Positions 24,255 through 32,967 are shown, numbered from the stretch's first letter. The stretch: 64,000 nt of DNA from Lachnospiraceae bacterium GAM79 (GCA_003584705.1 AP018536.1:124001-188000), one strand, 5' to 3'. The notes: a model not told the origin generated them from the letters alone. A program made the numbers and translations.

Positions 24255-26081
24255 ATGTGCGGTATTGTAGGATACATTGGAACGGAACAGGCAGCACCAA
24301 TTATTCTGGATGGATTATCTAAATTGGAATATCGGGGATATGATTCCGCAGGAATTGCAGTATTTGACGGAGAGAAGATCATCACGCAGAAGGCCGTAGG
24401 AAGATTGAAGATTTTGGAAAATCTGACCTGTGGAGGAGAAAAGCTGAAAGGATTTTCCGGAATCGGACATACACGGTGGGCAACTCATGGAGCGCCAAGT
24501 GAGAAAAACGCACACCCTCATAGGAACAAAACAGGCACGATTGCAGTGGTACATAACGGAATTATAGAGAATTATTCTATTCTGAAAAAGAAAATGCAGA
24601 ATAAGGGTTATGAATTTATCTCTGATACCGACACAGAAGTATTAGCTCATTTACTGGATTATTATTACCAGGGAAATCCTTTGGAAACTATCATAAAAGT
24701 ATTGCATCGTGTGGAGGGGTCTTATGCTTTGGGTATTATGTTTGCGGATCATCCAGAAGCAATTTATGCAGTTAGAAAAGATAGTCCTATGATTGTGGGA
24801 AAGAACGATAAGGGTTGTTTTATTGCATCCGATGTTCCTGCTATTTTAAAATATACCAGAACGGTATATTATGTAGATAATCAGGAAGTAGTAGAATTAA
24901 AAAAGGAAGGTATGTGTTTTTACTCAATAGATGAAGAGAAATTAGTGAAAGAACCTGTTACTGTTGAATGGGATGTCAATGCGGCAGAGAAAGCAGGATA
25001 TGAGTATTTCATGCTGAAAGAAATCTACGAGCAGCCGGCTACTGTAAATAATACGATTTTACCTAGAATTAAAGGGAATGAAATTGTTATTAATGAGTTG
25101 GGAATTAGCGATGATGAATTATGCAAAGTAGAGAAAATCCATATTGTGGCATGTGGATCGGCATATCATGTTGGTATGACAGGAAAGTACATAATAGAAG
25201 GATTAGCGCAAATCCCAGTGGATGTAGATGTTGCCAGTGAATTTCGTTATAGAGACCCTATTTTGCAGAAGGGCGATATGGTTATTGTGATTAGTCAATC
25301 CGGGGAGACAGCGGATACTCTGGCTGCACTTCGCGAGACGCAAAAAAAAGGATTTAAGGTGCTTGGAATCGTTAATGTAGTGGGAAGTTCAATTGCCAGA
25401 GAAGCAAATAGTGTTATGTATACCTGGGCGGGACCGGAAATTGCAGTGGCAACAACTAAGGCATATAGTGCACAACTGACAGCACTGTATATTCTGGCAC
25501 TTAAATTTGCACGAGTGAAGGTAATAATGAAGCAGAATCAGTATGAGTCTATGCTGACATGTTTGCAGCATCTGCCGGATCAAATTGAACTATTGCTGGA
25601 ACAGAAAGAAAAAATACAGTATCTTGCAAATCGGTATGCAGGGTCTAAAGATATATTTTTTATTGGAAGGGGAATAGATTATGCAATATCTCTGGAAGGA
25701 TCCTTGAAATTAAAGGAAATTTCCTATATTCATTCAGAAGCATATCCGGCGGGAGAATTAAAACATGGAACAATTTCGTTGATTGAAGAGGGAAGTTTGA
25801 TAATAGCTTTGGCCACACAACCGAAGCTGTACCAGAAGACGATCAGTAATATGACAGAGGTACGATCCAGAGGGGCAAAAGTAATGGCAATTACATTCGA
25901 AAGTAATAAATTGATGGAAAAGGCAGCAGACTATGTCATTTATATTCCAGAGACAGATCCTTATTTTGCTAATTCGCTTGCAATCATTCCGCTACAGCTT
26001 TTAGCGTATTATATCGCAATTGGTAAAGGCTGCGACGTAGACAAACCTAGAAATCTGGCCAAGTCCGTGACGGTAGAATAA
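24255..26081 (+). CDS. glmS: Glutamine--fructose-6-phosphate aminotransferase (isomerizing)
   Basis: 608 residues, full length. The N-terminal glutaminase begins MCGIVGYIG with the nucleophile Cys2, and has YRGYDSAGIAV and HTRWATHGAPS. Two SIS domains follow (CGSAYHVGMTGKYIIE; SQSGETADTLAALRET; SEAYPAGELKHGTISLI) and the tail ends KSVTVE, so it is a normal glucosamine-6-phosphate synthase. It is 23 bp after mgtC and is the last gene of the rightward operon. No glmS ribozyme can fit in that gap, so expression follows the sugar operon instead of the usual glucosamine-6-phosphate feedback, suggesting a second, inducible copy. Confidence 0.93.
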   Translation: MCGIVGYIGTEQAAPIILDGLSKLEYRGYDSAGIAVFDGEKIITQKAVGRLKILENLTCGGEKLKGFSGIGHTRWATHGAPSEKNAHPHRNKTGTIAVVHNGIIENYSILKKKMQNKGYEFISDTDTEVLAHLLDYYYQGNPLETIIKVLHRVEGSYALGIMFADHPEAIYAVRKDSPMIVGKNDKGCFIASDVPAILKYTRTVYYVDNQEVVELKKEGMCFYSIDEEKLVKEPVTVEWDVNAAEKAGYEYFMLKEIYEQPATVNNTILPRIKGNEIVINELGISDDELCKVEKIHIVACGSAYHVGMTGKYIIEGLAQIPVDVDVASEFRYRDPILQKGDMVIVISQSGETADTLAALRETQKKGFKVLGIVNVVGSSIAREANSVMYTWAGPEIAVATTKAYSAQLTALYILALKFARVKVIMKQNQYESMLTCLQHLPDQIELLLEQKEKIQYLANRYAGSKDIFFIGRGIDYAISLEGSLKLKEISYIHSEAYPAGELKHGTISLIEEGSLIIALATQPKLYQKTISNMTEVRSRGAKVMAITFESNKLMEKAADYVIYIPETDPYFANSLAIIPLQLLAYYIAIGKGCDVDKPRNLAKSVTVE

Positions 26082-26087
26082 TAAAGT

Positions 26088-26122
26088 AAAAAGAGCACTT
26101 CCCCTAGCGGAAGTGCTCTTTT
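26088..26122. terminator. Bidirectional terminator between glmS and the DUF438 gene
   Basis: AAAAGAGCACTTCC (26089-26102) pairs perfectly with GGAAGTGCTCTTTT (26109-26122) around a CCTAGC loop. It has T runs for both directions. The rightmost arm overlaps the last codons of the leftward DUF438 gene. Confidence 0.85.
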
Positions 26123-27348
26123 GCAAACTCCATGTCCTGTACCAGTTCCAGCGTTCCCAGATATTGCTCCTGCTTATCCCGGACAGCATAATAAGTCACT
26201 AAGAAAGTCCGGCCGCCCTTGTCCATCCAGACCGGTACCTGGTCCAGATTCCCTGCACGGAATTCTCCGATAATGCGGCGAACCCGTTCTTCGATCTTAG
26301 GCGGGTGACAGGTGAAGACCTCCCGGCCCAATGCCATACCGGGACGCTTGAATACCTTGGGACCTTCGTTGAAGTAGCGATTGATATTATCGATATCTAC
26401 GAAAGAGATCTCCAAAGGAATCGTATTCAACATGGCGGTCAGCTGCGACAGGGTCAGACTGCCGCCGGGAAGGTGGATTCTGGTCTCACTACCTGTAAAA
26501 GCGTGTTCCGCAGACATGGTGCCAACCGTAGAGGCAGTGTCAGCCAGATGTGCTTCCGCAGCCTCCCAACTGTCACCCCGGATACCGAAGCATTCCGCAT
26601 AATCTTTGGCATCCCGGTAGATGTGATACCATTCCTCCTCCGAGAAATTCAGTGCGCAGTTGGGGAAGAGGATATTGGATTCCTTGTAGATCATTTCTTC
26701 CATGCGGGTTAATACGGCTTTCAAACGTTGTTTCCATGCATCGGTTTCTTTTTGGTGTTTTTGTTTTGCAAGGGTATTCAGTTCATCCCGGATCTCATCA
26801 TCCACTGTCCACATGACTGCAGAGGGGCCGCTGATCCCATATTGCACCTTCAAATGTGGATAAAGTAAGTCTCCCTTCCGGGCATAGTGGATAGCGATCT
26901 GGCGCAGCTCGTCAAGCAGTTCATCGGTAATTCCATTATTTTCCAATGCCTGCCTCGTACGGGCAATCAGCTTTTCCAGTGCTGCATTTTCCAACGTAAA
27001 AGTCTGCAGGGGATGTCCGGAGATCTGGATCAGGGCGGCAGCGGCGGAGAGCCGTTGGTCCTGTATGTCCTTAGCGTGCAATTTCTGGGCATCTGGAAAA
27101 GGGGCTGCTGTTTTTTCGGCATTGGCAAATTTCTCTTCTGTCGTGGAACCATGGAACAGGGCGGAATGCACATCACAGAGCCGCTGCAATTCTTCGATGG
27201 AAGTACCCTCCCGTAGCAGCTCCTGTTCGGCCTGCATAATTGCGGCAGGATCCACATCCTTACATTCCCGGACGAAATCCGCCTGGACATTTTCCAGAGC
27301 TTCTCCGTGATTCAAACGTTGTAAGTAAGACTTAATCTGATCTTTCAT
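26104..27348 (-). CDS. DUF438 / hemerythrin-like / PAS protein
   Basis: 414-residue cytoplasmic protein. An N-terminal DUF438 helix bundle (about 1-75, including LCDVHSALFHG) is followed by a hemerythrin-like four-helix region with HYARKGDLLYPHLK and MIYKESNILFPNC supplying His and Glu ligands for a di-iron site. A C-terminal PAS domain (about 300-410; SFVDIDNINRYFNEGPKVFKR, GREVFTCHPP) completes it. The order is usual for the family in Clostridia and Lactobacillales, which is thought to sense oxygen, nitric oxide or redox. The start is preceded by GGAGGA held within a hairpin. It follows the diguanylate cyclase gene by 63 bp. Confidence 0.88.
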   Translation of the reverse strand: MKDQIKSYLQRLNHGEALENVQADFVRECKDVDPAAIMQAEQELLREGTSIEELQRLCDVHSALFHGSTTEEKFANAEKTAAPFPDAQKLHAKDIQDQRLSAAAALIQISGHPLQTFTLENAALEKLIARTRQALENNGITDELLDELRQIAIHYARKGDLLYPHLKVQYGISGPSAVMWTVDDEIRDELNTLAKQKHQKETDAWKQRLKAVLTRMEEMIYKESNILFPNCALNFSEEEWYHIYRDAKDYAECFGIRGDSWEAAEAHLADTASTVGTMSAEHAFTGSETRIHLPGGSLTLSQLTAMLNTIPLEISFVDIDNINRYFNEGPKVFKRPGMALGREVFTCHPPKIEERVRRIIGEFRAGNLDQVPVWMDKGGRTFLVTYYAVRDKQEQYLGTLELVQDMEFAKEHFR

Positions 27349-27355
27349 ATAAAAA

Positions 27356-27385
27356 TTCCTCCGGAACCAGTATGCCCCGGAGGAA
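27356..27385 (-). promoter_or_regulatory. Hairpin that encloses the DUF438 ribosome-binding site
   Basis: On the minus strand the RNA arm TTCCTCCGG (complement of 27377-27385) pairs with CCGGAGGAA (complement of 27356-27364), nine perfect pairs with a 12-base loop, followed by TTTTT. The second arm contains the GGAGGA that serves the ATG at 27348. It can act as an intrinsic terminator for the upstream GGDEF gene and also mask the ribosome site. Confidence 0.6.
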
Positions 27386-27411
27386 AGTTTGTTATTCTTT
27401 TATTTTTATGA

Positions 27412-29190
27412 TTAATCATCGTAGTGTGTTTTGATAAATTCGCAATCCACTACCAACACATAGAAAACCGCGCCATAATGTTCACTCTCCACGATACGCC
27501 CATAATCCAGAACCGTCTTATAAGTTCCATCTTTGACAGCAAGTCGGTATTTGACATAATCATTGTATCCGTTCATGCCGGATTCTATCTGCTGCCAGAT
27601 GCTTTCTTCTACCTGTGTCAGATCTTCAGGATGCACCAGATTACGGAATTGATGTTTCGTAAAATGCATAAAATCATCCAGATCCGTACATCCTGTCAGC
27701 TGAAGCATTTCCTGATTAGCATACAGGATGCGTTCATCCTCCTTTTCGGCCCGGTAGATGAAAAAGGCACCCGGCAGGTTGTCAGAAATATCCGATAATG
27801 AAAAACCAAGCTGTGTCCGTTTCGAATTGTGGAAATCCGGCCGGTAGGCCAGAGCACCATGTTTTCCCTGTAATTTTACCTCATAGAGTGCAATGTCGGC
27901 ATAACGGAGAATGTCAGAGACTTTTTCTGCGTTGGCGGGGTATTCCGCATAGCCCAGGGAAATGCTGTAATTGTGTTCGACGCCTTTGGCTGAAAAAGAG
28001 CGGGAAGCCTTGCTGAAAGCGTCAATCATTGGGGCAGCCTCTTCTGCGCGGCAATCCTTCAGGATAATACAGAACTCATCACCGCCATTTCTGGCAATAA
28101 TGGAATTATCCGGAAAAGCCTGCACTAAGGATTGTGAAAGCTGCAATAGAACCTGATCACCGATAGTATGACCATAGACATCATTGATAAATTTAAAATT
28201 ATCCACGTCAAGTAATATACCGACACAGTTTTTCTGCTTGTTTCCCTCCAGATACTCCTCCAGCTGCAAATTAAATCCGTTACGATTTAAGAGACCGGTC
28301 ATAGAATCCGTCAGAGAGAGTCTGCGAAATTTTTTGCGTTGCTCGTCAACGAGTAGTATAGATATCGTTAGAACCACCAGTAGTAGGATCACTGCAATGC
28401 CACATAATACTATCAGTTGTAAAAGTGTGCCATTCTTCCAGCCACCGGTGGGCATGATTTCCAGCCTCCAGTTACATCCACCCAGAGTAAAATCATAAGA
28501 GACGGGATCCATCAGAGTCTCCTCCGACTGGTCTACCACGGTATATTCATCGGTCAGAGGTGAGATGGTCTTTGATAGCCGGTATTGATAACCGAAATTG
28601 GTTAAGGCATCAGCGGAATGCTGAAAAATATCAGGAACCTTGATGATAACCATAGTCATGCCCCAAAAATAGGGAGTTCCCTTCTCATCCTGTAAAAAAA
28701 CTGGATTACGGATCGAAAGGACGTGTCCTCCCTGCTCCAGCTCGAAAGGACCATGTATGATAAGCACATCATTAGCAATGCTGTAATTTACGGTCTCTCC
28801 TCGGTATTTGTCATGGATCAGGTCTATTTTACCTGCTTCGTTGCCTTCGGCGGGATAGATATCTGTTACGATGCCCCCGGGAGCCACTTGGATGCTCCGG
28901 ACGTAATCTGCCATCATTCTGTCCGCAATGATATCAAATTTGTCGATTCTGCCGTCCGTACTGATCAGAAGCTGCTCCAGTGTATCCGTGATACTGATAC
29001 CGGCATACAGATCTGCGATCATGTTATCACCGTAGGTTACAGCATTTAGTTCCGCAAGAGTGCGGATGTGCCTGAAGTCGTCCTGCTGTACCGCATGAGC
29101 GATCATATATAAGACAATACTGCCGATAAGAAGTATCAATAACGGCAGCAGCCATTTGGTATGAAAAAATTTGATTTTTTTTTGTGTCAT
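27412..29190 (-). CDS. Membrane diguanylate cyclase: sensor-TM-GGDEF-PAS
   Basis: 592-residue c-di-GMP synthase candidate. One membrane helix (WLLPLLILLIGSIVLYMIAHA) precedes an extracytoplasmic CHASE-like sensor of about 210 residues and a second helix (LIVLCGIAVILLLVVLTISI). The GGDEF domain has LTDSMTGLLNRNGF and an intact GGDEF signature (369-373), so it should be active. The RxxD product-inhibition site is absent. A PAS domain (about 465-585; LYANQEMLQLTGC, DYVKYRLAVKDGTY) comes after the GGDEF, an unusual order. AAGGAAG supports ATG 29190. A TATAAT -10 lies at about 29237-29242 (minus). Confidence 0.88.
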   Translation of the reverse strand: MTQKKIKFFHTKWLLPLLILLIGSIVLYMIAHAVQQDDFRHIRTLAELNAVTYGDNMIADLYAGISITDTLEQLLISTDGRIDKFDIIADRMMADYVRSIQVAPGGIVTDIYPAEGNEAGKIDLIHDKYRGETVNYSIANDVLIIHGPFELEQGGHVLSIRNPVFLQDEKGTPYFWGMTMVIIKVPDIFQHSADALTNFGYQYRLSKTISPLTDEYTVVDQSEETLMDPVSYDFTLGGCNWRLEIMPTGGWKNGTLLQLIVLCGIAVILLLVVLTISILLVDEQRKKFRRLSLTDSMTGLLNRNGFNLQLEEYLEGNKQKNCVGILLDVDNFKFINDVYGHTIGDQVLLQLSQSLVQAFPDNSIIARNGGDEFCIILKDCRAEEAAPMIDAFSKASRSFSAKGVEHNYSISLGYAEYPANAEKVSDILRYADIALYEVKLQGKHGALAYRPDFHNSKRTQLGFSLSDISDNLPGAFFIYRAEKEDERILYANQEMLQLTGCTDLDDFMHFTKHQFRNLVHPEDLTQVEESIWQQIESGMNGYNDYVKYRLAVKDGTYKTVLDYGRIVESEHYGAVFYVLVVDCEFIKTHYDD

Positions 29191-29397
29191 AGTGCTATGC
29201 TTCCTTCGTATGTGTTGGCAAAATGATTTAAATTTAATTATAGCATTTTCAAGTTTTTTTGTATAGATACGAAGAGTCATTTCATCCTGCGGTGAAAATG
29301 CCAAAAACACCGGGCTTCTGATTTGGTACACGGGATCGCTGGGGACGGAGAACTGGAGAAATACCACGATGTTGCTTTAGGTGAGTATTCTTTATTT

Positions 29398-30279
29398 TTA
29401 ATAGATCAGATTTTTATAGCTGCCAATATACTGTCTGCGATAACGGCCCGGAGAGATACTTTTATAGCGGCGGAAAATGCGGTTAAAATAGCTTAAGTCG
29501 TGGAAACCGCAAGAATACGCAATTTCTGTGATACTATCGGAAGAAGTGCACAGAAGCTCACAGGCACATTCTACCCGGTAATAATTCAGATAATCAATGG
29601 GCGATTTGCCAATGATCGAGTGAAACACACGGCAAAAATGTTCCGGAGAGAGCTGCAGTACTTTTGCAAGGTCCGAAAGACTTAACTGTGAGGCATAATT
29701 TCTGCGGATATAATCCAGTACCTGCTTGATCTGGTCAGAATCCTGGACAAAATGTCTGGAAGAGGGAGTCAGTACCGTAAATAAATGTTCCCGGAGAATC
29801 TGTCCCAGCAGTTGCCACAGCATTCCTATGGTGAAAAATTCATAGCCGTTATTTTTATCTTTCATTGCAGCAAACAGGTCAGAGATGATCTGACCGCAGG
29901 GAGTGCCTGCTGGATACAGAACATTGATCTGGGTCTCAGGAGAAAAGAGCCCGGCATATTTCTGCTGAAACAGTCCTCCGTAATTTTTGATAAGATGGTT
30001 CAGATCAAATACCAGACATTCATAGACGCAGTCTTTGGGGATTCCGCCATGTACGGCTCCGGAGGAAAGAAAGGCGGAATTCCCAGGATGCAGTGTGTAA
30101 GACTGCCCATCTGTCAACAACGTAAATTCCCCTTGCAGAACCAGTAGAAGTTCGCATTCCATATGCCAGTGGAAGGGCATTTCGTAACGGGGATGCAGCA
30201 TATCAACATAATAGAGTTCTAACGGAAAGTCAGAAGTTCCTCTCGTCGTATTCTCATGGGAAGCCAGATATCTCATCAT
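29398..30279 (-). CDS. AraC family regulator with cupin sensor (fucose locus, left)
   Basis: 293 residues. The N-terminal cupin (about 15-110; MPFHWHMECELLLVLQGEF, LHPGNSAFLSSGAVHG) would bind a sugar. The C-terminal pair of AraC helix-turn-helices (about 190-290) includes LSLSDLAKVLQLSPEHFCRVFHS and ITEIAYSCGFHDLSYFNRIF. It points away from the fucA operon, with an IS110 element between them. Before insertion it would have been the divergent neighbour, and so the likely regulator, of the fucA-fuculokinase-fucI genes. Confidence 0.87.
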   Translation of the reverse strand: MMRYLASHENTTRGTSDFPLELYYVDMLHPRYEMPFHWHMECELLLVLQGEFTLLTDGQSYTLHPGNSAFLSSGAVHGGIPKDCVYECLVFDLNHLIKNYGGLFQQKYAGLFSPETQINVLYPAGTPCGQIISDLFAAMKDKNNGYEFFTIGMLWQLLGQILREHLFTVLTPSSRHFVQDSDQIKQVLDYIRRNYASQLSLSDLAKVLQLSPEHFCRVFHSIIGKSPIDYLNYYRVECACELLCTSSDSITEIAYSCGFHDLSYFNRIFRRYKSISPGRYRRQYIGSYKNLIY

Positions 30280-30575
30280 TCTATCCTTTCATAAAAGAAC
30301 CGTACTATTTAAAATCCCATTCGTAAAACTGCTCTTTCAGGTCTTTTCTTTTACAAATATGGTCACAGAATATCAATATTGTCCAATATGTAATCATTAT
30401 AAACAACGACACCACAAAAATGCAACAGTATAATACAAGTAACCAAATATAATACAAGTCCAGCTAATAAATGTCAATAGGTAAATGAAAAATATTTTTC
30501 TTTAAAAAAGGGCGTGCTTACCCCTTGGGGAAAATATCATTCAAAAAAGATATTGATTCAGTAGGTGGTATTATT
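30280..30575. other. AraC upstream region and right end of IS110 copy A
   Basis: No gene is visible. The stretch near 30280-30480 is AT-rich and should hold the AraC promoter; ATACAAGTnnnnnnAATATAATACAAGTCCA-like repeats (AATACAAGT at about 30432 and 30451) are present. AATATC (30534-30539) and GATATT (30550-30555) form a small hairpin just outside the transposase stop, a likely right-end feature of the IS. The exact IS boundary cannot be set. Confidence 0.45.
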
Positions 30576-31892
30576 TTACGCAGCTACGTCGCATTTAGCA
30601 GCGTTGTATTTTTTTATATGTTCCTGCGGTGTAATGATTTCAAAAGGTTTGCTATCTCGAAGGATTGCAAATATCATGTTGCATACCTTGTGTGAAACAG
30701 CTCCCATTGCAACTAGTTTTGGTTTTGATTCACACTTTTTGAGATAGTAATCACGGAGTACTGGATTTTTTGATTCACCGGTACGGGAAGCACTGATACT
30801 TTGCAAGGTCAGTGTGTGAATAACCCGTCTTGCTATGGCAGAGCCTCTTTTCGACATCTGGATTTTAGTACCTTCAAATTTTCCAGACTGTTTTACAGCT
30901 GGATCAAGACCAAAGTAAGCAAAAAGTTGTTTTGGTTTTGAAAATGCAGAAAAATCACCAATCTCTCCCATAAGGGACATAGCGGACAAGAAACCAGCCC
31001 CTTTGAATGTTTCAATTAGGCGAATCTGTTTCACAAAATCGGTATCCTCATTAGCGGCAACAAGCTCATGCATGGATTCCAGAATGCTGTTGATTTCTTC
31101 ATCATATTTACGGATAAAACCAATATATAGACGGATTCTCTTGATGTTGCTGTCAAGGATGTAACCGAACTCGTCTGCATCATTAGCAGCCTGAATAATG
31201 GCATTATACTTGTTACAAGCGTATGTAAGTCCAAAACGAGCTGTTGACCTGATGAGATCAATAATCTCTTGTTTGTCTGCGTTAATAAAGGCAGATGGAG
31301 ATGTGTAAGTTTCCAACAAGATAAGAGACGTATCAATCGTAACCTTGGAAAAAATGCCAAGATACTGAGGGAAAACCATACGCAGTTCGCCAATAAGCTT
31401 GTTCACGTAAGCATTACGGCTGTCCATCAAATCGTAGTATTCACGGCATAGATTGCGACAGTTCAAAGCAAGGTCAGATGGCATAAGAGAAACTTTTAAA
31501 TCAGGTTTTAAGCCAACTAAAGCAGCTTTTTTAGAATCAAAACGGTCATTATGTACTTTTCGTATATTGATATTTGTGCTATTCTTTGTGATGATAGGAT
31601 TGATAACTGAGCAGTTAAAACCCTTATCACGAAGATAGCAGAAGAGTGGGTAATGATAAATTCCCGTGGATTCAAGGAAAATGCGACTTTCCAAAGAATA
31701 CATCTCTTCTGCTTCTTTTATTTTAGAGACAGCCAAAGCAAGGGAATTCATGCTATTGTGTAGGATTTTGTAAGGCTTTCCTACAAACTGTTGGTTAGGA
31801 AGTACAATCGACATCCAGGAGAAGTCGGCACCGACATCAATACCAACGGAGATGAATAATTCATCGAAATTAAAAATAACATTGTTTGACAT
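30576..31892 (-). CDS. IS110-family transposase (recombinase), copy A
   Basis: 438-residue RNA-guided type recombinase. The N-terminal DEDD RuvC-like domain has SVGIDVGADFSWMSIV (first Asp) and FLESTGIYHYPLFCYL (Glu). The C-terminal Tnp_20 domain has FKGAGFLSAMSLMGEIGDF and PKQLFAYFGLDPAVKQSGKF, including the catalytic Ser region. AAAGGAG nine bases upstream fixes ATG 31892. The frame is intact. It is clearly homologous to, but diverged from, copy B at 47097 (different residues in most variable positions), so the two arrived separately or are old duplicates. Confidence 0.92.
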   Translation of the reverse strand: MSNNVIFNFDELFISVGIDVGADFSWMSIVLPNQQFVGKPYKILHNSMNSLALAVSKIKEAEEMYSLESRIFLESTGIYHYPLFCYLRDKGFNCSVINPIITKNSTNINIRKVHNDRFDSKKAALVGLKPDLKVSLMPSDLALNCRNLCREYYDLMDSRNAYVNKLIGELRMVFPQYLGIFSKVTIDTSLILLETYTSPSAFINADKQEIIDLIRSTARFGLTYACNKYNAIIQAANDADEFGYILDSNIKRIRLYIGFIRKYDEEINSILESMHELVAANEDTDFVKQIRLIETFKGAGFLSAMSLMGEIGDFSAFSKPKQLFAYFGLDPAVKQSGKFEGTKIQMSKRGSAIARRVIHTLTLQSISASRTGESKNPVLRDYYLKKCESKPKLVAMGAVSHKVCNMIFAILRDSKPFEIITPQEHIKKYNAAKCDVAA

Positions 31893-31940
31893 GTGGATAA
31901 GCTCCTTTCGGATAGGAATCCATTTCCAATCTGGCAGGTA

Positions 31941-32106
31941 CACAACCTAGCGCGTTATTCGGGTATTGCCTACCGGCTCCCAACCAGCTAAAACATAAAA
32001 CCCTGTCGAATGGACTAATTGACTTTTTTGTAGGTATCAGTCACAGAAGTGACTTCCCAAGGAGGAATACATTCTTTGTCCTATCCTTAGAGATAATACC
32101 TTATGT
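31941..32106 (-). ncRNA. Candidate IS110 bridge RNA, copy A
   Basis: A non-coding block directly upstream of the transposase that aligns with 48431-48600 of copy B. Strictly shared parts include CTCCCAACCAGC, TAAAACATAAA and ATAATACCTTATGT (plus-strand reading). The first stem, GTCAC (32040-32044) with GTGAC (32049-32053), is replaced in copy B by a different 5-bp stem at the same place. Two variable loops lie between constant parts, as in the target- and donor-binding loops of known bridge RNAs. Ends are estimated from conservation. Confidence 0.65.
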
Positions 32107-32259
32107 TTTATTGGGTGTCTATCAGGAGCCGTCAGACATGCTAGTCATTAATAACATCTGATGAAGGAAGAATTCCTTCTTCTGTTATCTGATTTATAGA
32201 AACTTATTAACCAAGTAGTCTTGATTGACTACACCATTATTATACTAGGAGGTATGGAC

Positions 32260-32967
32260 ATGGAAATCACAGGGATAAAAGATCAGATCTGCGATGTCTG
32301 TCACAAAATGTGGCAACTGGGATGGGTTGCGGCCAATGATGGCAATGTGTCTGTCAGACTGGACGATGGAACCTACCTGGCAACACCAACAGGGATGAGT
32401 AAGAGTTTCATCACCTCGGACAAACTGCTCCGGATCGATGCTGCCGGTAATGTTTTGGAGGGCTCGGAAGGACTGCGGCCGTCCAGCGAGATAAAGATGC
32501 ATCTAAGATGCTATGAAAAGAGGGAGGATGTATGCGCAGTCGTACATGCACATCCTCCGGCAGCTACCGGATTTGCCGTGGCACATCGTCCGATGGACAT
32601 GTACAACATGATCGAGGATGTCGCAGCCATCGGTGCGGTTCCGCTGACACCATATGGTACACCGAGCACGACAGAGGTTCCAGATGCCATTGAGCCTTAT
32701 TTGCAGGAACATGATGTAATGCTGCTTGAGAATCACGGGGCATTGACAGTGGGAAGTGATGTGATCACCGCTTATTACCGTATGGAAAGTCTGGAACTGT
32801 GGGCGAAGATCACGATCAACGCAATCCTTCTGGGAGGAAGCTATGACATTGACCGGAAAAATATCGACAAACTGATCAACCTGCGATCTTATTATCACAT
32901 AACGGGAAAACATCCGGGATACAAGAAATTTAAGCATCCGCAGGATGGAACTCCTACGGACAGATAG
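32260..32967 (+). CDS. fucA: L-fuculose-phosphate aldolase (class II), first copy
   Basis: 235-residue zinc aldolase splitting L-fuculose-1-phosphate into dihydroxyacetone phosphate and L-lactaldehyde. Phosphate and zinc motifs: AANDGNVSVR, TPTGMSKSFI, PSSEIKMHL, VVHAHPPAA (two zinc His), ENHGALTVG (third His) and the E of TPYGTPSTTEV. AGGAGG seven bases before ATG 32260 supports this start; ATG 32254 is too close. It is followed by the kinase after 16 bp. The gene lies right beside the left end of an IS110 element. A paralog lies at 54157; sorting which one handles fuculose or rhamnulose phosphate is not possible from sequence. Confidence 0.88.
   Translation: MEITGIKDQICDVCHKMWQLGWVAANDGNVSVRLDDGTYLATPTGMSKSFITSDKLLRIDAAGNVLEGSEGLRPSSEIKMHLRCYEKREDVCAVVHAHPPAATGFAVAHRPMDMYNMIEDVAAIGAVPLTPYGTPSTTEVPDAIEPYLQEHDVMLLENHGALTVGSDVITAYYRMESLELWAKITINAILLGGSYDIDRKNIDKLINLRSYYHITGKHPGYKKFKHPQDGTPTDR

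Larger units (their letters stand above)
30500..32237 (-). mobile_element. IS110-family element, copy A
   Basis: Consists of a transposase gene (30576-31892) and about 340 bp of structured non-coding left end up to a probable tip TGACTACACCAT (32226-32237), which recurs beside copy B. The right boundary is approximate. No terminal inverted repeats are expected for this family. The element lies between a divergent AraC gene and the fucA operon, ending about 10 bp before the fucA ribosome site. Confidence 0.7.

Noticed and set aside
24200..24260. glmS ribozyme before glmS
   Set aside because: Only 23 bp lie between the mgtC stop and the glmS start; the ribozyme core cannot fit and no conserved elements are visible.
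32212..32246. IS-borne outward promoter driving fucA
   Set aside because: TATACT at 32241-32246 is a fair -10, but the nearby TTGATT and TTGACT are only 14 and 10 bp away, too close for a standard -35.
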